From an uncultured Clostridia bacterium (GTDB lineage: Bacteria > Bacillota > Clostridia > Oscillospirales > CAG-272), in NCBI GenBank assembly GCA_947632285.1, contig CANROT010000010.1:1-33830 (forward strand): a DNA stretch of 33,830 bases, given 5' to 3'. Positions 16,880 through 26,074 of this stretch are shown in pieces (positions within the stretch are counted from its first letter, which is position 1; each line of letters starts with the position of its first letter). The notes under the pieces are model-generated. The model did no database searches, was not told the origin of the DNA, and saw only the letters and a program-made list of their open reading frames with translations. A program made the position numbers and the translations under genes.

Positions 16880-18490
16880 CTACTTTTTATATCTTATAAA
16901 TATTATCGGCGTCTTTCCGATCTCGACATGCCACGGCATGAGGTTTTTTTCCGCTATCGCGAAAAGCTGCGCCTTTTCATATGCGCCGAGCGCGCCGACG
17001 TGCTCGTAATATTTATATGCGTCCACATGCTTTGGAACGAGGTTTCTGTGCTTGTCCGCGAGCTGTGCGAGCTCGCCGCACAGCAGCGGACTGAGCGCAG
17101 ACTTGACCGCCTCTTTCGCGGGCTGCCAGTGCGCGAACCATTCGTCAAACGTCATGTACGGGACGTCGAGCACAGCTTTCCCGTTCGCGTCACGGCGGAG
17201 AATGTGAAGTTTCTCGAAATAGCCGGCATTTTCGTACAGCGCCGCGTTGTGCGGTTTCACACCGTCAACGAGGAAAGACACGTAAAACCGCGCGATGTCC
17301 TCTATTTTGGCAGCAGTATCAAGACGGTCGTATACCCAGTGCGTATCGCCGAACGCGGACTGATAATCGGAGACGTTCGCGACGCCGTCCGAGAGGTTTA
17401 TACGGCAGGGTCCCGAGCTGTCGTATTTTCCGAGCTTCTCGTCCGGCTCAAAAACAGTCGCCGTCGCGAGCCAGCGGCCGCCGTTCGGGCGCTCGGGCGG
17501 CTCTATGTTCCGGGCGTCGGGAGCTATGCTCGCGCTGACGGTGAGCTCCGTAAGTATCTCATTCATAAAAAGCAGCAAAAGCGTCGCCTTCTGTTTGTCC
17601 GTCATCGCCGCAAATTCCGGCCTGTCCCAAAGCGGCTGTGTGCCGCGCCTCACGGCCTCCCATACATCTGCGGCAAGTCTGTCCGCGAGCGATTCCTGTG
17701 CCGCTATGTCGCCGAATTCGTCACTGTGCTTTCGCATGAAACAGCGCGTGTAATAGAGACCGCCGTCAGTGCGCCCCATCAGCTCGCCCGCGACGAGCCT
17801 GTCGGCGAGCGGCTCGATATACGCCGTCGGTATCCCCATCGCGTCGGCGATACCGACGGCGGAGATCGGTTTTTCATACGCCGCAATCAGGATATTTCCC
17901 TCGATCTTCGAGTTCAAAAGCGAGAACGGCTCGCCTTTATAGCTGTCGCTGCCCCAGATCCCGACGCTGACCGTCTTCGGCTCGTAGCTGATCCTGTCGT
18001 ATTTTTCCATCTTCTTCATGCCCTCTCTGATACGGCTCCGCGCGCCCGAGAGCCGTGACTTCACCGTCCCGACCGGGACGCCGAGATCGTGTGCGATCTT
18101 CTCGACGGATCCCCCGTCGATATAGTACCTGACCGCGACCTCGCGGTAGATGCGGACGAGCCTGCCAAGCTCGCGCCGAACGGCGGCATATTCTTCATCT
18201 CTGCCGTCTATGTCGTCCGTGCTGTCAAAGACTTCCTCTGCCTCCGTCCCGAAATATACGATCCTGTCGCGGTACTTTTGCCTCAGCCAGCCGTTGTAGA
18301 GGTTTTTCATGACCGTCGAAAGAAACCCCTTCGGAGACTCGACCGCCTCGCCACGCCATTCCCTCTCGACGAGCGCCATGACGGTGTCCTGTATAAGTGC
18401 CTCGGTGTCGGGGTGGTCCGCATACTTGTGCGACGCAAGCTCACAGCAGTATAAAAGATATTCTTTATACCTGCGCTCGGTGTCGTTCAT
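16880..18490 (-). CDS. ECF-like sigma-70 family sigma factor with ~370-aa C-terminal extension
   Basis: Start ATG 18490 (MNDTERRYKEYLLY) with GGAGATACCT upstream. Sigma r2 'DTEALIQDTVMALVEREWRG...SPKGFLSTVMKNLYNGWLRQKYR', sigma r4 'REVAVRYYIDGGSVEKIAHDLGVPVGTVKSRLSGARSRIREGMKKM'; extension starts around 'EKYDRISYEPKTVSVGIWG'. Confidence 0.85.
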   Translation of the reverse strand: MNDTERRYKEYLLYCCELASHKYADHPDTEALIQDTVMALVEREWRGEAVESPKGFLSTVMKNLYNGWLRQKYRDRIVYFGTEAEEVFDSTDDIDGRDEEYAAVRRELGRLVRIYREVAVRYYIDGGSVEKIAHDLGVPVGTVKSRLSGARSRIREGMKKMEKYDRISYEPKTVSVGIWGSDSYKGEPFSLLNSKIEGNILIAAYEKPISAVGIADAMGIPTAYIEPLADRLVAGELMGRTDGGLYYTRCFMRKHSDEFGDIAAQESLADRLAADVWEAVRRGTQPLWDRPEFAAMTDKQKATLLLLFMNEILTELTVSASIAPDARNIEPPERPNGGRWLATATVFEPDEKLGKYDSSGPCRINLSDGVANVSDYQSAFGDTHWVYDRLDTAAKIEDIARFYVSFLVDGVKPHNAALYENAGYFEKLHILRRDANGKAVLDVPYMTFDEWFAHWQPAKEAVKSALSPLLCGELAQLADKHRNLVPKHVDAYKYYEHVGALGAYEKAQLFAIAEKNLMPWHVEIGKTPIIFIRYKK

Positions 18491-18643
18491 TGAGGTATCT
18501 CCTTTCCGCCCTTCCCGGGCTGTTTTCACCCTTTTAGTTGCAAAAAAGCCCCGCGGTTCGCGATCCCGGTGAAAAAATTGTATTTCCGCCTTGATGAAAC
18601 AAACGCCCCCTCCGGCATAGGTCAAAATCCAGCAAAACATAAG

Positions 18644-18704
18644 CAATAAAAAGTTTTGCAGAGGGGGCGTGGGGGAGTGACTTTTTCAAAAGTCACTCCC
18701 CCAC
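18644..18704. repeat. Palindromic element copy B: AATAAAAAGTTTTG (18644-18657) plus 17-bp-arm palindrome (18669-18685/18688-18704), probable terminator of the polyimmunity gene
   Basis: GTGGGGGAGTGACTTTT-TC-AAAAGTCACTCCCCCAC. Confidence 0.85.
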
Positions 18705-18715
18705 AAGTTTTTATA

Positions 18716-20659
18716 TCAATCCTCATCGAACCTGTAGTAGCTGCCGTCGTCGCCGCGCTCGTAGCAGGCGCCGTAGGGCGCGTCGAGCAGGTCGACGATG
18801 TGCGAGTCATAGTTGCAGACGGTGTTCAGGTCGTAGACGGCGAATTTGTCGTCTATGTCGGAGTCGTCACCGCCGTCGACGTATTCGTCGTACTCGTCGG
18901 CGGTCATGATGCGCCAGCCGCTGTCCCACCCGCGGTCGGCGGGCTCGGGTATCTCGCGGCAGATGACGCCGACCGGCTCGCCGTCTATGATGATGCGGTC
19001 GGTCGCGAGGCAGCCGCGCGGCCCCGTGAAGTTCGGGAGCATGTCGACGAGCTCGTCCTTGCTTATATACGGGTCGCCCTCCGGCTCCTCCGTCCCCGCG
19101 AGCCACTGTGAAAAGCGCGCCTCCATGACCTTTGCCATCGCGCGGTAGTAGTGCTCGCCCCAGCGCAGATAGAGGTATCTGTCGCCGCCCTTCGGCGGGC
19201 GGCCGAACAGCCGCTTTGAGAACGTATCCTCCGCGTATGCCTCAAGGTCGCGCATATAAGAGTGAGAATCGTCCTCGCCGATGTAGTACCACTTCGTAAA
19301 GTCGACGCCGTCGCAGTTGAAGAAGGGCAGCGTCAGAACGCCGCGGCAGCGCTCGTCGTCCCGGATAAAGAGGCGCAGGTCAAAGCCGTAGTGCTGCTCG
19401 AGCACGGCGGCCTCGATGTCCGGACACGCGTCGAGAAAGATGTCGCTCATCAGGTCGTGCTCGATGCAGAAACGCAGATATGCGGCCATGTGGCTGTATG
19501 CGGAGAGCTCATCGACGGGGAGACTGTTTTTCCTTATTTTTTCAATATGCGTCCGCGCGTCGTCAACGATGAGCCCGTACCCGACCTCGTCCCCGTCGCG
19601 GTCGACGACCGCGGGACGCGAAACGTCAACGACCGAGAGCATCTTGTCCGAAAGAAGGTCGAGCAGCGCGTCGGCATCGTTTTTCAGCTTATATTTGATT
19701 TCGGATGGGTAGAGCGGGACGAGCTGATAGAAATTGACCTCGTCGCCGGAGGGCAGGCGGCACGCGGCGGCCTCCTTGCCGTATGCGCCGGGCGTGACGA
19801 GCATGACGCCGGAAAATCCGACGCTCTTGTCGTATGTCCCCATGTTGTCGGCGGTCGCCGAAACGGTGTGCCCCCAGCCGAGCCACGTTTCGTTTTCTAT
19901 CGGCAGGCGCGCCACGTCCTTCAGGAGCCGGATCGGCCAATAGAGCGCCTCCCCGCCGGCGCCGGACATGCACGAAGCGATGTCCCAATCGGGCGGGAGC
20001 GATATCATGAGCTCGGCCCTGCCGAACGTCTCGGGGACGACGTCGTCCGGTACGTCCATTCTGTGCGCGCCCATGCCGAGCGTCACGAGCGTATAGCAGT
20101 CGTGCCCCTCGCACGGCGGTATGACGCAGATGTCAAGGCGGACGTCCGGCGAGCAGATCTCGCGCAGCACGCTTTTATAGCTGCCGAAATTTTCCTTTAT
20201 GTGCTCCTCGACTGCTGAAAGCTCGTCGTCTGTATATACCTCGGTCGGCTTGATCCCGTCAATGCGGCCGCGGCAGACGGAGAGCATCACCTCGACCGTG
20301 CGGCCGCCTATCTGTTCGCCGCCCGCGCCGCCGTTCACGGCGCGCAGAAGATATCCCGCCGCCTCATCGTATTTTTCAAAGAAGAACAGCACCGCTCCGA
20401 AAACGGAGAGCCACAAAACGTCGTTTTGTCCATCTGTGCCGACCTCGTCGAGCAGAGAGGCGGCGCGCAGGAGCATGTCGCGGTCCGCCGGAGACTGCGA
20501 CGACGCAAAGTCACAGTACGCGCGCGCGAGCTCGACCGTCATACGGAAAGTGCGCTTTCCGTCCGGGACTGCCTCGATGATGCCGATGATCATTCCGAAC
20601 TCTCCCGCCTCGCGCAGCCGGCCGAGTCTTTCGAAAAATTCGCCGTCGGTCACGTTCAT
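18716..20659 (-). CDS. Suppressor-of-fused (SUFU) domain + C-terminal Imm33/DUF2185 domain protein (polyimmunity-like)
   Basis: 647 aa. SUFU-like 'HDCYTLVTLGMGAHRMDVPDDV...RAELMISLPPDWDI...YWPIRLLKDVARLPIENETWLGWGHTV'; DUF2185-like 'CLATDRIIIDGEPVGVICREIPEPADRGWDSGWRIMTADEYDEYVD...FAVYDLNTVCNYDSHIVDLLDAPYGACYERGDDG'. Confidence 0.8.
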   Translation of the reverse strand: MNVTDGEFFERLGRLREAGEFGMIIGIIEAVPDGKRTFRMTVELARAYCDFASSQSPADRDMLLRAASLLDEVGTDGQNDVLWLSVFGAVLFFFEKYDEAAGYLLRAVNGGAGGEQIGGRTVEVMLSVCRGRIDGIKPTEVYTDDELSAVEEHIKENFGSYKSVLREICSPDVRLDICVIPPCEGHDCYTLVTLGMGAHRMDVPDDVVPETFGRAELMISLPPDWDIASCMSGAGGEALYWPIRLLKDVARLPIENETWLGWGHTVSATADNMGTYDKSVGFSGVMLVTPGAYGKEAAACRLPSGDEVNFYQLVPLYPSEIKYKLKNDADALLDLLSDKMLSVVDVSRPAVVDRDGDEVGYGLIVDDARTHIEKIRKNSLPVDELSAYSHMAAYLRFCIEHDLMSDIFLDACPDIEAAVLEQHYGFDLRLFIRDDERCRGVLTLPFFNCDGVDFTKWYYIGEDDSHSYMRDLEAYAEDTFSKRLFGRPPKGGDRYLYLRWGEHYYRAMAKVMEARFSQWLAGTEEPEGDPYISKDELVDMLPNFTGPRGCLATDRIIIDGEPVGVICREIPEPADRGWDSGWRIMTADEYDEYVDGGDDSDIDDKFAVYDLNTVCNYDSHIVDLLDAPYGACYERGDDGSYYRFDED

Positions 20660-20967
20660 GTTCCTCCCCCGTTTTCATTGCTTACGGGACAGTATATCAC
20701 GCCCGGGCGAATAAGTCAATCGCAAAAGCGAGACTTTTTCGCGCGCCCGCGCGGCGGCGCCACACGCGAAAACGGAAAATCGCCCCCGCCCGCACGGGAA
20801 ATAAATGCAGCTGACAAAAGCGCGCCGGAAAAGAGAAAAACCGCCCCCACGGTGCGACCGCGTTTTTGCGCGCGCGGGACTATACTTTCCTGTGACGGGG
20901 ACAAACATCGGGCGGCAGGGGCCGGTACGATCACGTCCCGCCGACGCATCATTCCGGAGGTGATATT

Positions 20968-21819
20968 TTGACCGTATATGCGGACGTGCTGTTTTTGGTT
21001 AATTTCAGCCTCGATTACGTCTCGCTCTACATAACGGGGCGGCTGCTCAGCGAGCCGATGAAAACGGCGCGCCTGTGCGCCGCCGCCGCGCTCGGCGCCG
21101 TTTACGCCGTGGCGGCGCTGTTTTTCGACGTGCCGGAGGCGATATATATTGCGGTGACGCTCGCGGTCTCGGCGCTGATGTGCGTCTGCGCGTTCCGGCG
21201 GACGGGCATTCTCGGGACGGTCGGCGCCTCGGTGCTGCTATTTTCCGTCGGGTGCGCGCTCGGCGGCGCGATGACGGCGATATATTCGCTCGGCGCCGGA
21301 TACCGCGAGTCGCTTTCCGGCAGCGCCGGGGGCGGGGGCGCCGCCGTTATCGTCGCGGTCGCGGCGCTGGCGATGGGCGCGGTTTTTATCGCCAGCCGCG
21401 TTGCCGTGAGGCGGCGCGGCGTCGGCTCGGCGAAGGTAACGGTCGAGGCGGGGGAGAGGTCGGCGACGTTTGACGCGCTCGCCGACAGCGGGAATTTGCT
21501 GCGCGACCCGGTGACCGGCCGCCCGGCGCTCATACTGTCGCCGTCCGCGGCGTCTCGCGTGCTGCCGGAGGCGGCGGTCGGAGCCGCCGTGTCGGACGAT
21601 GCGGCAACGGCGGCGACCTCGCTCCCGCCGGACATACTTTCGCGCGTGCGCATACTCCCCGTCAAAAACGTGTACGGGGACGGCGTGCTCCTCGGCTACC
21701 GCCCGGACAGGGTAGTCGTCGGCGACAAGCGGGAGGTCGACTGCGTCATCGCGGTTTCGGCAAAGAAAGACGGGTTCGGCGGTTACGAGGCGGTCCTGCC
21801 CGCCGAGCTTTCACGGTAA
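20968..21819 (+). CDS. spoIIGA: Sigma-E processing peptidase SpoIIGA
   Basis: TTG start after GGAGGTGATATT; '[25 protein letters not shown]' multi-TM N-terminus; aspartic protease '[21 protein letters not shown]'; directly upstream of sigE. Confidence 0.92.
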   Translation: MTVYADVLFLVNFSLDYVSLYITGRLLSEPMKTARLCAAAALGAVYAVAALFFDVPEAIYIAVTLAVSALMCVCAFRRTGILGTVGASVLLFSVGCALGGAMTAIYSLGAGYRESLSGSAGGGGAAVIVAVAALAMGAVFIASRVAVRRRGVGSAKVTVEAGERSATFDALADSGNLLRDPVTGRPALILSPSAASRVLPEAAVGAAVSDDAATAATSLPPDILSRVRILPVKNVYGDGVLLGYRPDRVVVGDKREVDCVIAVSAKKDGFGGYEAVLPAELSR

Positions 21820-21842
21820 TATATAAAGAGAGGGTGGATATT

Positions 21843-22577
21843 ATGTTGAAAAGACTTTCGGCATGGTTGTCGCAGATGCGGTTCCGCGTCATGGCGGCGC
21901 TCGCGCGCATCTTGCGCCCGCTGCGGGACGGCGAGCAGTATTATATCGGCGGCAGGGACGTGCTCCCGCCGCCGCTGACTCAGGCGGAGGAGGCGGATAT
22001 TCTCTCGCGGCTCAAGGAGGACGAGGGGCTCCGCTCCGTCCTCATCGAGCGGAATCTGCGCCTTGTCGTATATATCGCGAAAAAATTCGAGAATACGGGC
22101 ACGGATATCGAGGATCTCATCAGCATCGGGACGATAGGGCTCATTAAAGCGGTCAACACGTTTGACCCGGACCGCGGCATAAAGCTCGCGACATATGCGT
22201 CGCGCTGCATCGAGAACGAGATATTGATGCATATCCGCAAAAACGCGGGCAAGCGCGTCGACATTTCGATAGACGAGCCGCTGAACGTCGATTGGGACGG
22301 GAACGAGCTTTTGCTCTCAGACGTGCTCTCGAGCGATGAGGACGAGGTCTACGGCGCGATAGAGCACGACGAGGATTACAGGCTCCTTTACCGCGCCGTT
22401 GAGAGCCTGCCGGAGCGCGAGCAGGTCATAATCACGCTGCGGTTCGGGCTCGGCGGCGGGCGCGAGCGGACGCAGGCTGAGGTCGCAAAGATGCTCGGAA
22501 TTTCGCAGTCCTACATCTCGCGCCTCGAAAAGAAGATACTTTCCGATCTCCGTCGCGCCATCGGCTCGGGGATTTGA
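21843..22577 (+). CDS. sigE: Sporulation sigma factor SigE (with pro-sequence)
   Basis: '[76 protein letters not shown]'; amphipathic pro-sequence before it. ATG 21843 with AGAGAGGG. Confidence 0.95.
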   Translation: MLKRLSAWLSQMRFRVMAALARILRPLRDGEQYYIGGRDVLPPPLTQAEEADILSRLKEDEGLRSVLIERNLRLVVYIAKKFENTGTDIEDLISIGTIGLIKAVNTFDPDRGIKLATYASRCIENEILMHIRKNAGKRVDISIDEPLNVDWDGNELLLSDVLSSDEDEVYGAIEHDEDYRLLYRAVESLPEREQVIITLRFGLGGGRERTQAEVAKMLGISQSYISRLEKKILSDLRRAIGSGI

Positions 22578-22629
22578 ATAAACGGTAAAAAATCTTTTTG
22601 ATTTTTGCAAAAAAATTTTCTAAATGCTA

Positions 22630-22658
22630 TTGCATTTTGAGCGCGGGCGTGATACAAT
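22630..22658 (+). promoter_or_regulatory. Promoter for rpmE
   Basis: TTGCAT (22630-22635)-N17-TACAAT (22653-22658). Confidence 0.75.
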
Positions 22659-22670
22659 ACAGTGTATTGT
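22654..22670. promoter_or_regulatory. 17-bp perfect palindrome overlapping the rpmE -10 (candidate operator)
   Basis: ACAATACA-G-TGTATTGT. Confidence 0.5.
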
Positions 22671-22703
22671 GACGATAATGATTACAGAGAAGGGGACAGT
22701 GCA

Positions 22704-22910
22704 ATGAAGAAGGGTATCCATCCTGAATATAAGGAATGCACGATCAGGTGCGCTTGCGGCGAAACCGTAGTGACGAGATCCACCAAGGGCGATATGCGTG
22801 TTGAAATATGCTCGAAATGCCATCCGTTCTTCACGGGCAAGCAGAAGTTCGTGGATACGGGCGGACGTGTTGATAAGTTCAAGCGTCGTCTTCAGTCGAG
22901 CGGAAAATAA
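22704..22910 (+). CDS. rpmE: 50S ribosomal protein L31
   Basis: [62 protein letters not shown]; zinc-type Cys pairs. Confidence 0.96.
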   Translation: MKKGIHPEYKECTIRCACGETVVTRSTKGDMRVEICSKCHPFFTGKQKFVDTGGRVDKFKRRLQSSGK

Positions 22911-22935
22911 TCGCATATCATAATATGCAAAGCCC

Positions 22936-22968
22936 GGAGTGTCACGCGCGGTGTGGCACTCCTTTTTT
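22936..22968 (+). terminator. Terminator after rpmE
   Basis: GGAGTGTCAC-GCGCG-GTG(TG)GCACTCC followed by TTTTTT. Confidence 0.85.
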
Positions 22969-23005
22969 CTGCGCTATCATATCTATAATAAGGACGGTAC
23001 GCGAA

Positions 23006-24304
23006 ATGCCGGAGATGTACGACAACGAAAAAGAAAAGAATGAACGGAGGCGGTGCGCGCTCGTCGGGATATATGACGGGCTGACCGTCACCGCCGACAT
23101 GTGCGAGCGCCTTGAGGACGAGCTTGAATGCCTCGCTTTCACGGCGGGCGCCGACGTTGTGTTCCGCCTGACACAGGCGCGCGCGACGCCGGACAACAGG
23201 ACATATATAGGAAAAGGAAAGCTCGAGGAGCTTTCAAAGCTGTGCGAGGAGAATGAGGTCGACCTCGTCATATTTGACGATGAGCTTTCCCCCTCGCAGA
23301 TAAAGAATATCGAGGACGGGCTCCCGGACGGTGTCGACGTCATCGACCGCTCGATGCTGATCCTCGACATATTCGCGAGCCACGCGGTCACGGGGGAGGG
23401 CAAGCTCCAGGTCGAGCTCGCCCAGCTCAGGTATTCCGCCCCGCGCCTCATCGGTCACGGAGAGGACATGTCGCGGCAGGGCGCCGTCGGCGGGAACCCG
23501 ATAGGAACGCGCGGCCCCGGCGAGACAAAGCTCGAGCGCGACCGCCGCCGCATGCGCGCGCGCATAGCGGCGCTCGAGGCGGAGCTCTCCGAGCTCGAAC
23601 GCACGCGCGCGACGATGCGCGCCGCGCGGCAGCGCAGCGGGACCGTGCGCGTCTCGATCGTCGGCTATACGAACGCCGGAAAATCGACGCTTCTGAACCT
23701 TTTGACGGACGCCGGAATCCTTGCCGAGGACAAGCTCTTTGCGACGCTCGACCCGACGACAAGGAAGTACAGGCTCCCCTCCGGCGCGGAGATCCTTCTG
23801 ACGGACACGGTCGGCTTCATACGCAAGCTGCCGCACCATCTTATACGCGCGTTCCGCTCGACGCTGGACGAGGCTGCGACGGCGGACATTATCCTCATCA
23901 TCGTCGACGCCTCCGATCCCGAATACGCGGAGCATATCGCGGTGACCGAAAATATCCTCGTCTCGCTCGGGGCGGAGGGCAAGCCGGTGCTCTACGTCTT
24001 CAACAAGTGCGACCTCCCGGCGAGCGCGCTGCCGCGCGTCGGCGCCGGGAAGCGCGCCGTCTATATCTCCGCCCTGACGGGGCGCGGGATAGACGAGCTT
24101 TTGTCCGCGCTCGAAACGATAGTCCGCTCGGCGCGCCGCGTGACGACGTTTTTGTTCCCGCCGTCTGCCGGGGCGGAGATATCGCGGCTGTACCGCTCGG
24201 GGGCGGAGGTCGTCGAAACGGAATACCTTCCGGACGGGTCGACGCGCGTCACGGCGACGGTCGATGATGCGGCGCGCGGCCAGCTCTCCGCATATATCGT
24301 CTGA
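23006..24304 (+). CDS. hflX: GTPase HflX
   Basis: 'VFRLTQARATPDNRTYIGKGKLEEL', 'DDELSPSQIKNIE', 'GPGETKLERDRR', G1 'VGYTNAGKSTLLN', 'DTVGFIRKLPHHLIRAFRSTLDEA'. Start ATG 23006 or 23015. Confidence 0.95.
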   Translation: MPEMYDNEKEKNERRRCALVGIYDGLTVTADMCERLEDELECLAFTAGADVVFRLTQARATPDNRTYIGKGKLEELSKLCEENEVDLVIFDDELSPSQIKNIEDGLPDGVDVIDRSMLILDIFASHAVTGEGKLQVELAQLRYSAPRLIGHGEDMSRQGAVGGNPIGTRGPGETKLERDRRRMRARIAALEAELSELERTRATMRAARQRSGTVRVSIVGYTNAGKSTLLNLLTDAGILAEDKLFATLDPTTRKYRLPSGAEILLTDTVGFIRKLPHHLIRAFRSTLDEAATADIILIIVDASDPEYAEHIAVTENILVSLGAEGKPVLYVFNKCDLPASALPRVGAGKRAVYISALTGRGIDELLSALETIVRSARRVTTFLFPPSAGAEISRLYRSGAEVVETEYLPDGSTRVTATVDDAARGQLSAYIV

Positions 24305-24307
24305 GCC

Positions 24308-24931
24308 ATGGCGGAGAATGTCTATGTAACGCTCGGCGCGCACGGGCAGGGAAAATTCGAGGACAGGCGCTCCGTCTTTATCGGTTCGGCGGCGCACGTT
24401 TCAAACGAAGGTGAGGCGCGCGAATACGTCGCGTCCGTGAAAAAGAAATATTCGGACGCGCGCCACAACGCGTGGGCATACCTCATGACCGAGGGCGGCA
24501 TCGCGCGCTATACTGATGACGGCGAGCCGCAGGGGACGGCAGGGCTGCCGATACTGAACGTCATAAAGGGGTCCGGCGCGTTCGACTGCGCCGTCGTCGT
24601 GACGCGGTATTTCGGCGGAATCCTGCTCGGTACGGGCGGGCTCGTCCACGCATACGGCGAGGCGGCAAAGCTCGCGGTCGCGGACGCGGGCGTCGTCACG
24701 TACCGCGAATACGCGGAGCTCTCGTTCACCGTTTCCTATTCGGACTATCAGCGGCTCTCGGCCGAGCTGTCGCGCGCGGGCGCCATCACCGATTCCGTCG
24801 ATTACGGCGAGGCTGTGACGGTGCGCGCCGCCGTCCTCTCCGGGGCGGCGGACGCTTTCGCCGCGCGCGCTTCCGAGGTGACGTCCGGGCGGGCGAAAAT
24901 AGAGCGGCTCGGCGCCAGATTTGACGCGTAA
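24308..24931 (+). CDS. yigZ: YigZ / IMPACT (UPF0029) family protein
   Basis: 'KKKYSDARHNAWAYL', 'RYTDDGEPQGTAGLPIL', 'VVVTRYFGGILLGTGGLVHAYGEAAKLAV'. Confidence 0.94.
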   Translation: MAENVYVTLGAHGQGKFEDRRSVFIGSAAHVSNEGEAREYVASVKKKYSDARHNAWAYLMTEGGIARYTDDGEPQGTAGLPILNVIKGSGAFDCAVVVTRYFGGILLGTGGLVHAYGEAAKLAVADAGVVTYREYAELSFTVSYSDYQRLSAELSRAGAITDSVDYGEAVTVRAAVLSGAADAFAARASEVTSGRAKIERLGARFDA

Positions 24932-25027
24932 AACAACGAAAACGATAAAAAATCGAAATTTACGCAAGTGTTTTTCGGAACGCTTGCGTATATTATTGTT
25001 GATATGAGTTCACGGGAGGCGGGAAAT

Positions 25028-26062
25028 ATGGAAAACTTGACTGTGCGCGACATGTTTTTGCAGCGGGAACACGGATTTCTCTCGGAGTACGCGTTTCTGA
25101 CCGAAAACACGCGCGGCAGGGATCACCCGTATATCCCGTGCGTGAACAGGACGGAGTTCCAGCGCGACCGCGACCGGATAATACACAGCAAGGCGTTCCG
25201 CCGCCTGATGCACAAGACGCAGGTGTTCCTCCTGCCGAAGGACGAGCACTACAGGACGCGAATGACGCACACGCTCGAGGTCGCGCAGATAGCGCGCATA
25301 ATCTGCCGCGCGCTGCGGCTCAACGAGGACCTCTGCGAGGCGGCGGCGCTCGGGCACGACCTCGGGCACACGCCGTTCGGCCACGCGGGCGAGGACGTGA
25401 TGCGCCGCTGCTTCGACCCGTCGTTCGCACACTATACGCAGAGCCTCCGCGTCGTCGAATTTCTCGAGCACGAGGGGGAGGGGCTGAACCTCACCTGGGA
25501 GGTGCGCGACGGGATCGTGAACCACTCCGGCGGCGACTTGCGCGGTAACCACGGCGCCTCGACGCTCGAGGGCGTCGTCGTAAAGTTCGCGGACAAGATA
25601 GCGTACATAAACCATGATATAGACGACGCGATCCGCGGAGGGATCCTCTGCCAGGAGGACATACCGAAGGAGCTCCGACGCACGCTCGGCGAGACGCACA
25701 GCGGCAGGATAAACACGATGGTCACCGACGTGATAGACGCCTCGACCGACAGCCCGGAGATAAAAATGTCGGACGGGATCTGCGAGGCGACGATGGAGCT
25801 CCGCCGGTTCCTGTTTGACAACGTCTACCTGAACAGCGAGGCGAAGGCGGAGGAATCAAAGGCGAAGGAGCTTTTGGCACGCCTCTACGACTATTATTTC
25901 ACGCACCCCGAAAAAATGCCCGAGTTCTACTTTAAGAACGCGGAGCGCGAGGGGATCGGGCGGTCCGTCTGCGACTATATTTCGAGCATGACGGACAGGT
26001 ACGCGATCGACAAGTATAAGGAGCTGTTCATACCTGTCGCATGGCAGAGAGTTTCATATTGA
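25028..26062 (+). CDS. dgt: dGTPase-like HD-superfamily triphosphohydrolase
   Basis: 'RDRIIHSKAFRRLMHKTQVF', 'RTRMTHTLEVAQIARI', 'EAAALGHDLGHTPFGHAGE', 'VVKFADKIAYINHDIDDA'. ATG 25028 after GGGAGGCGGG. Confidence 0.93.
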   Translation: MENLTVRDMFLQREHGFLSEYAFLTENTRGRDHPYIPCVNRTEFQRDRDRIIHSKAFRRLMHKTQVFLLPKDEHYRTRMTHTLEVAQIARIICRALRLNEDLCEAAALGHDLGHTPFGHAGEDVMRRCFDPSFAHYTQSLRVVEFLEHEGEGLNLTWEVRDGIVNHSGGDLRGNHGASTLEGVVVKFADKIAYINHDIDDAIRGGILCQEDIPKELRRTLGETHSGRINTMVTDVIDASTDSPEIKMSDGICEATMELRRFLFDNVYLNSEAKAEESKAKELLARLYDYYFTHPEKMPEFYFKNAEREGIGRSVCDYISSMTDRYAIDKYKELFIPVAWQRVSY

Positions 26063-26074
26063 CGGAGGCTGAGA

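Noticed and set aside
19262-20218. 318-aa plus-strand ORF inside the SUFU gene
   Set aside because: Opposite strand of a recognisable protein; no RBS or family motif.
20700-20967. Possible Spo0A boxes upstream of spoIIGA
   Set aside because: Only partial matches (e.g. TGACAAAAG, GGGACAAAC) to the 0A box; not enough to annotate.
23234-24397. 387-aa minus-strand ORF opposite hflX
   Set aside because: Shadow frame; Arg-rich composition, overlaps conserved GTPase motifs.
24961-24990. TACGCAAG/CTTGCGTA inverted repeat between yigZ and dgt
   Set aside because: 8-bp stem with a long loop and no clear U-run; could be a weak terminator but not supported.
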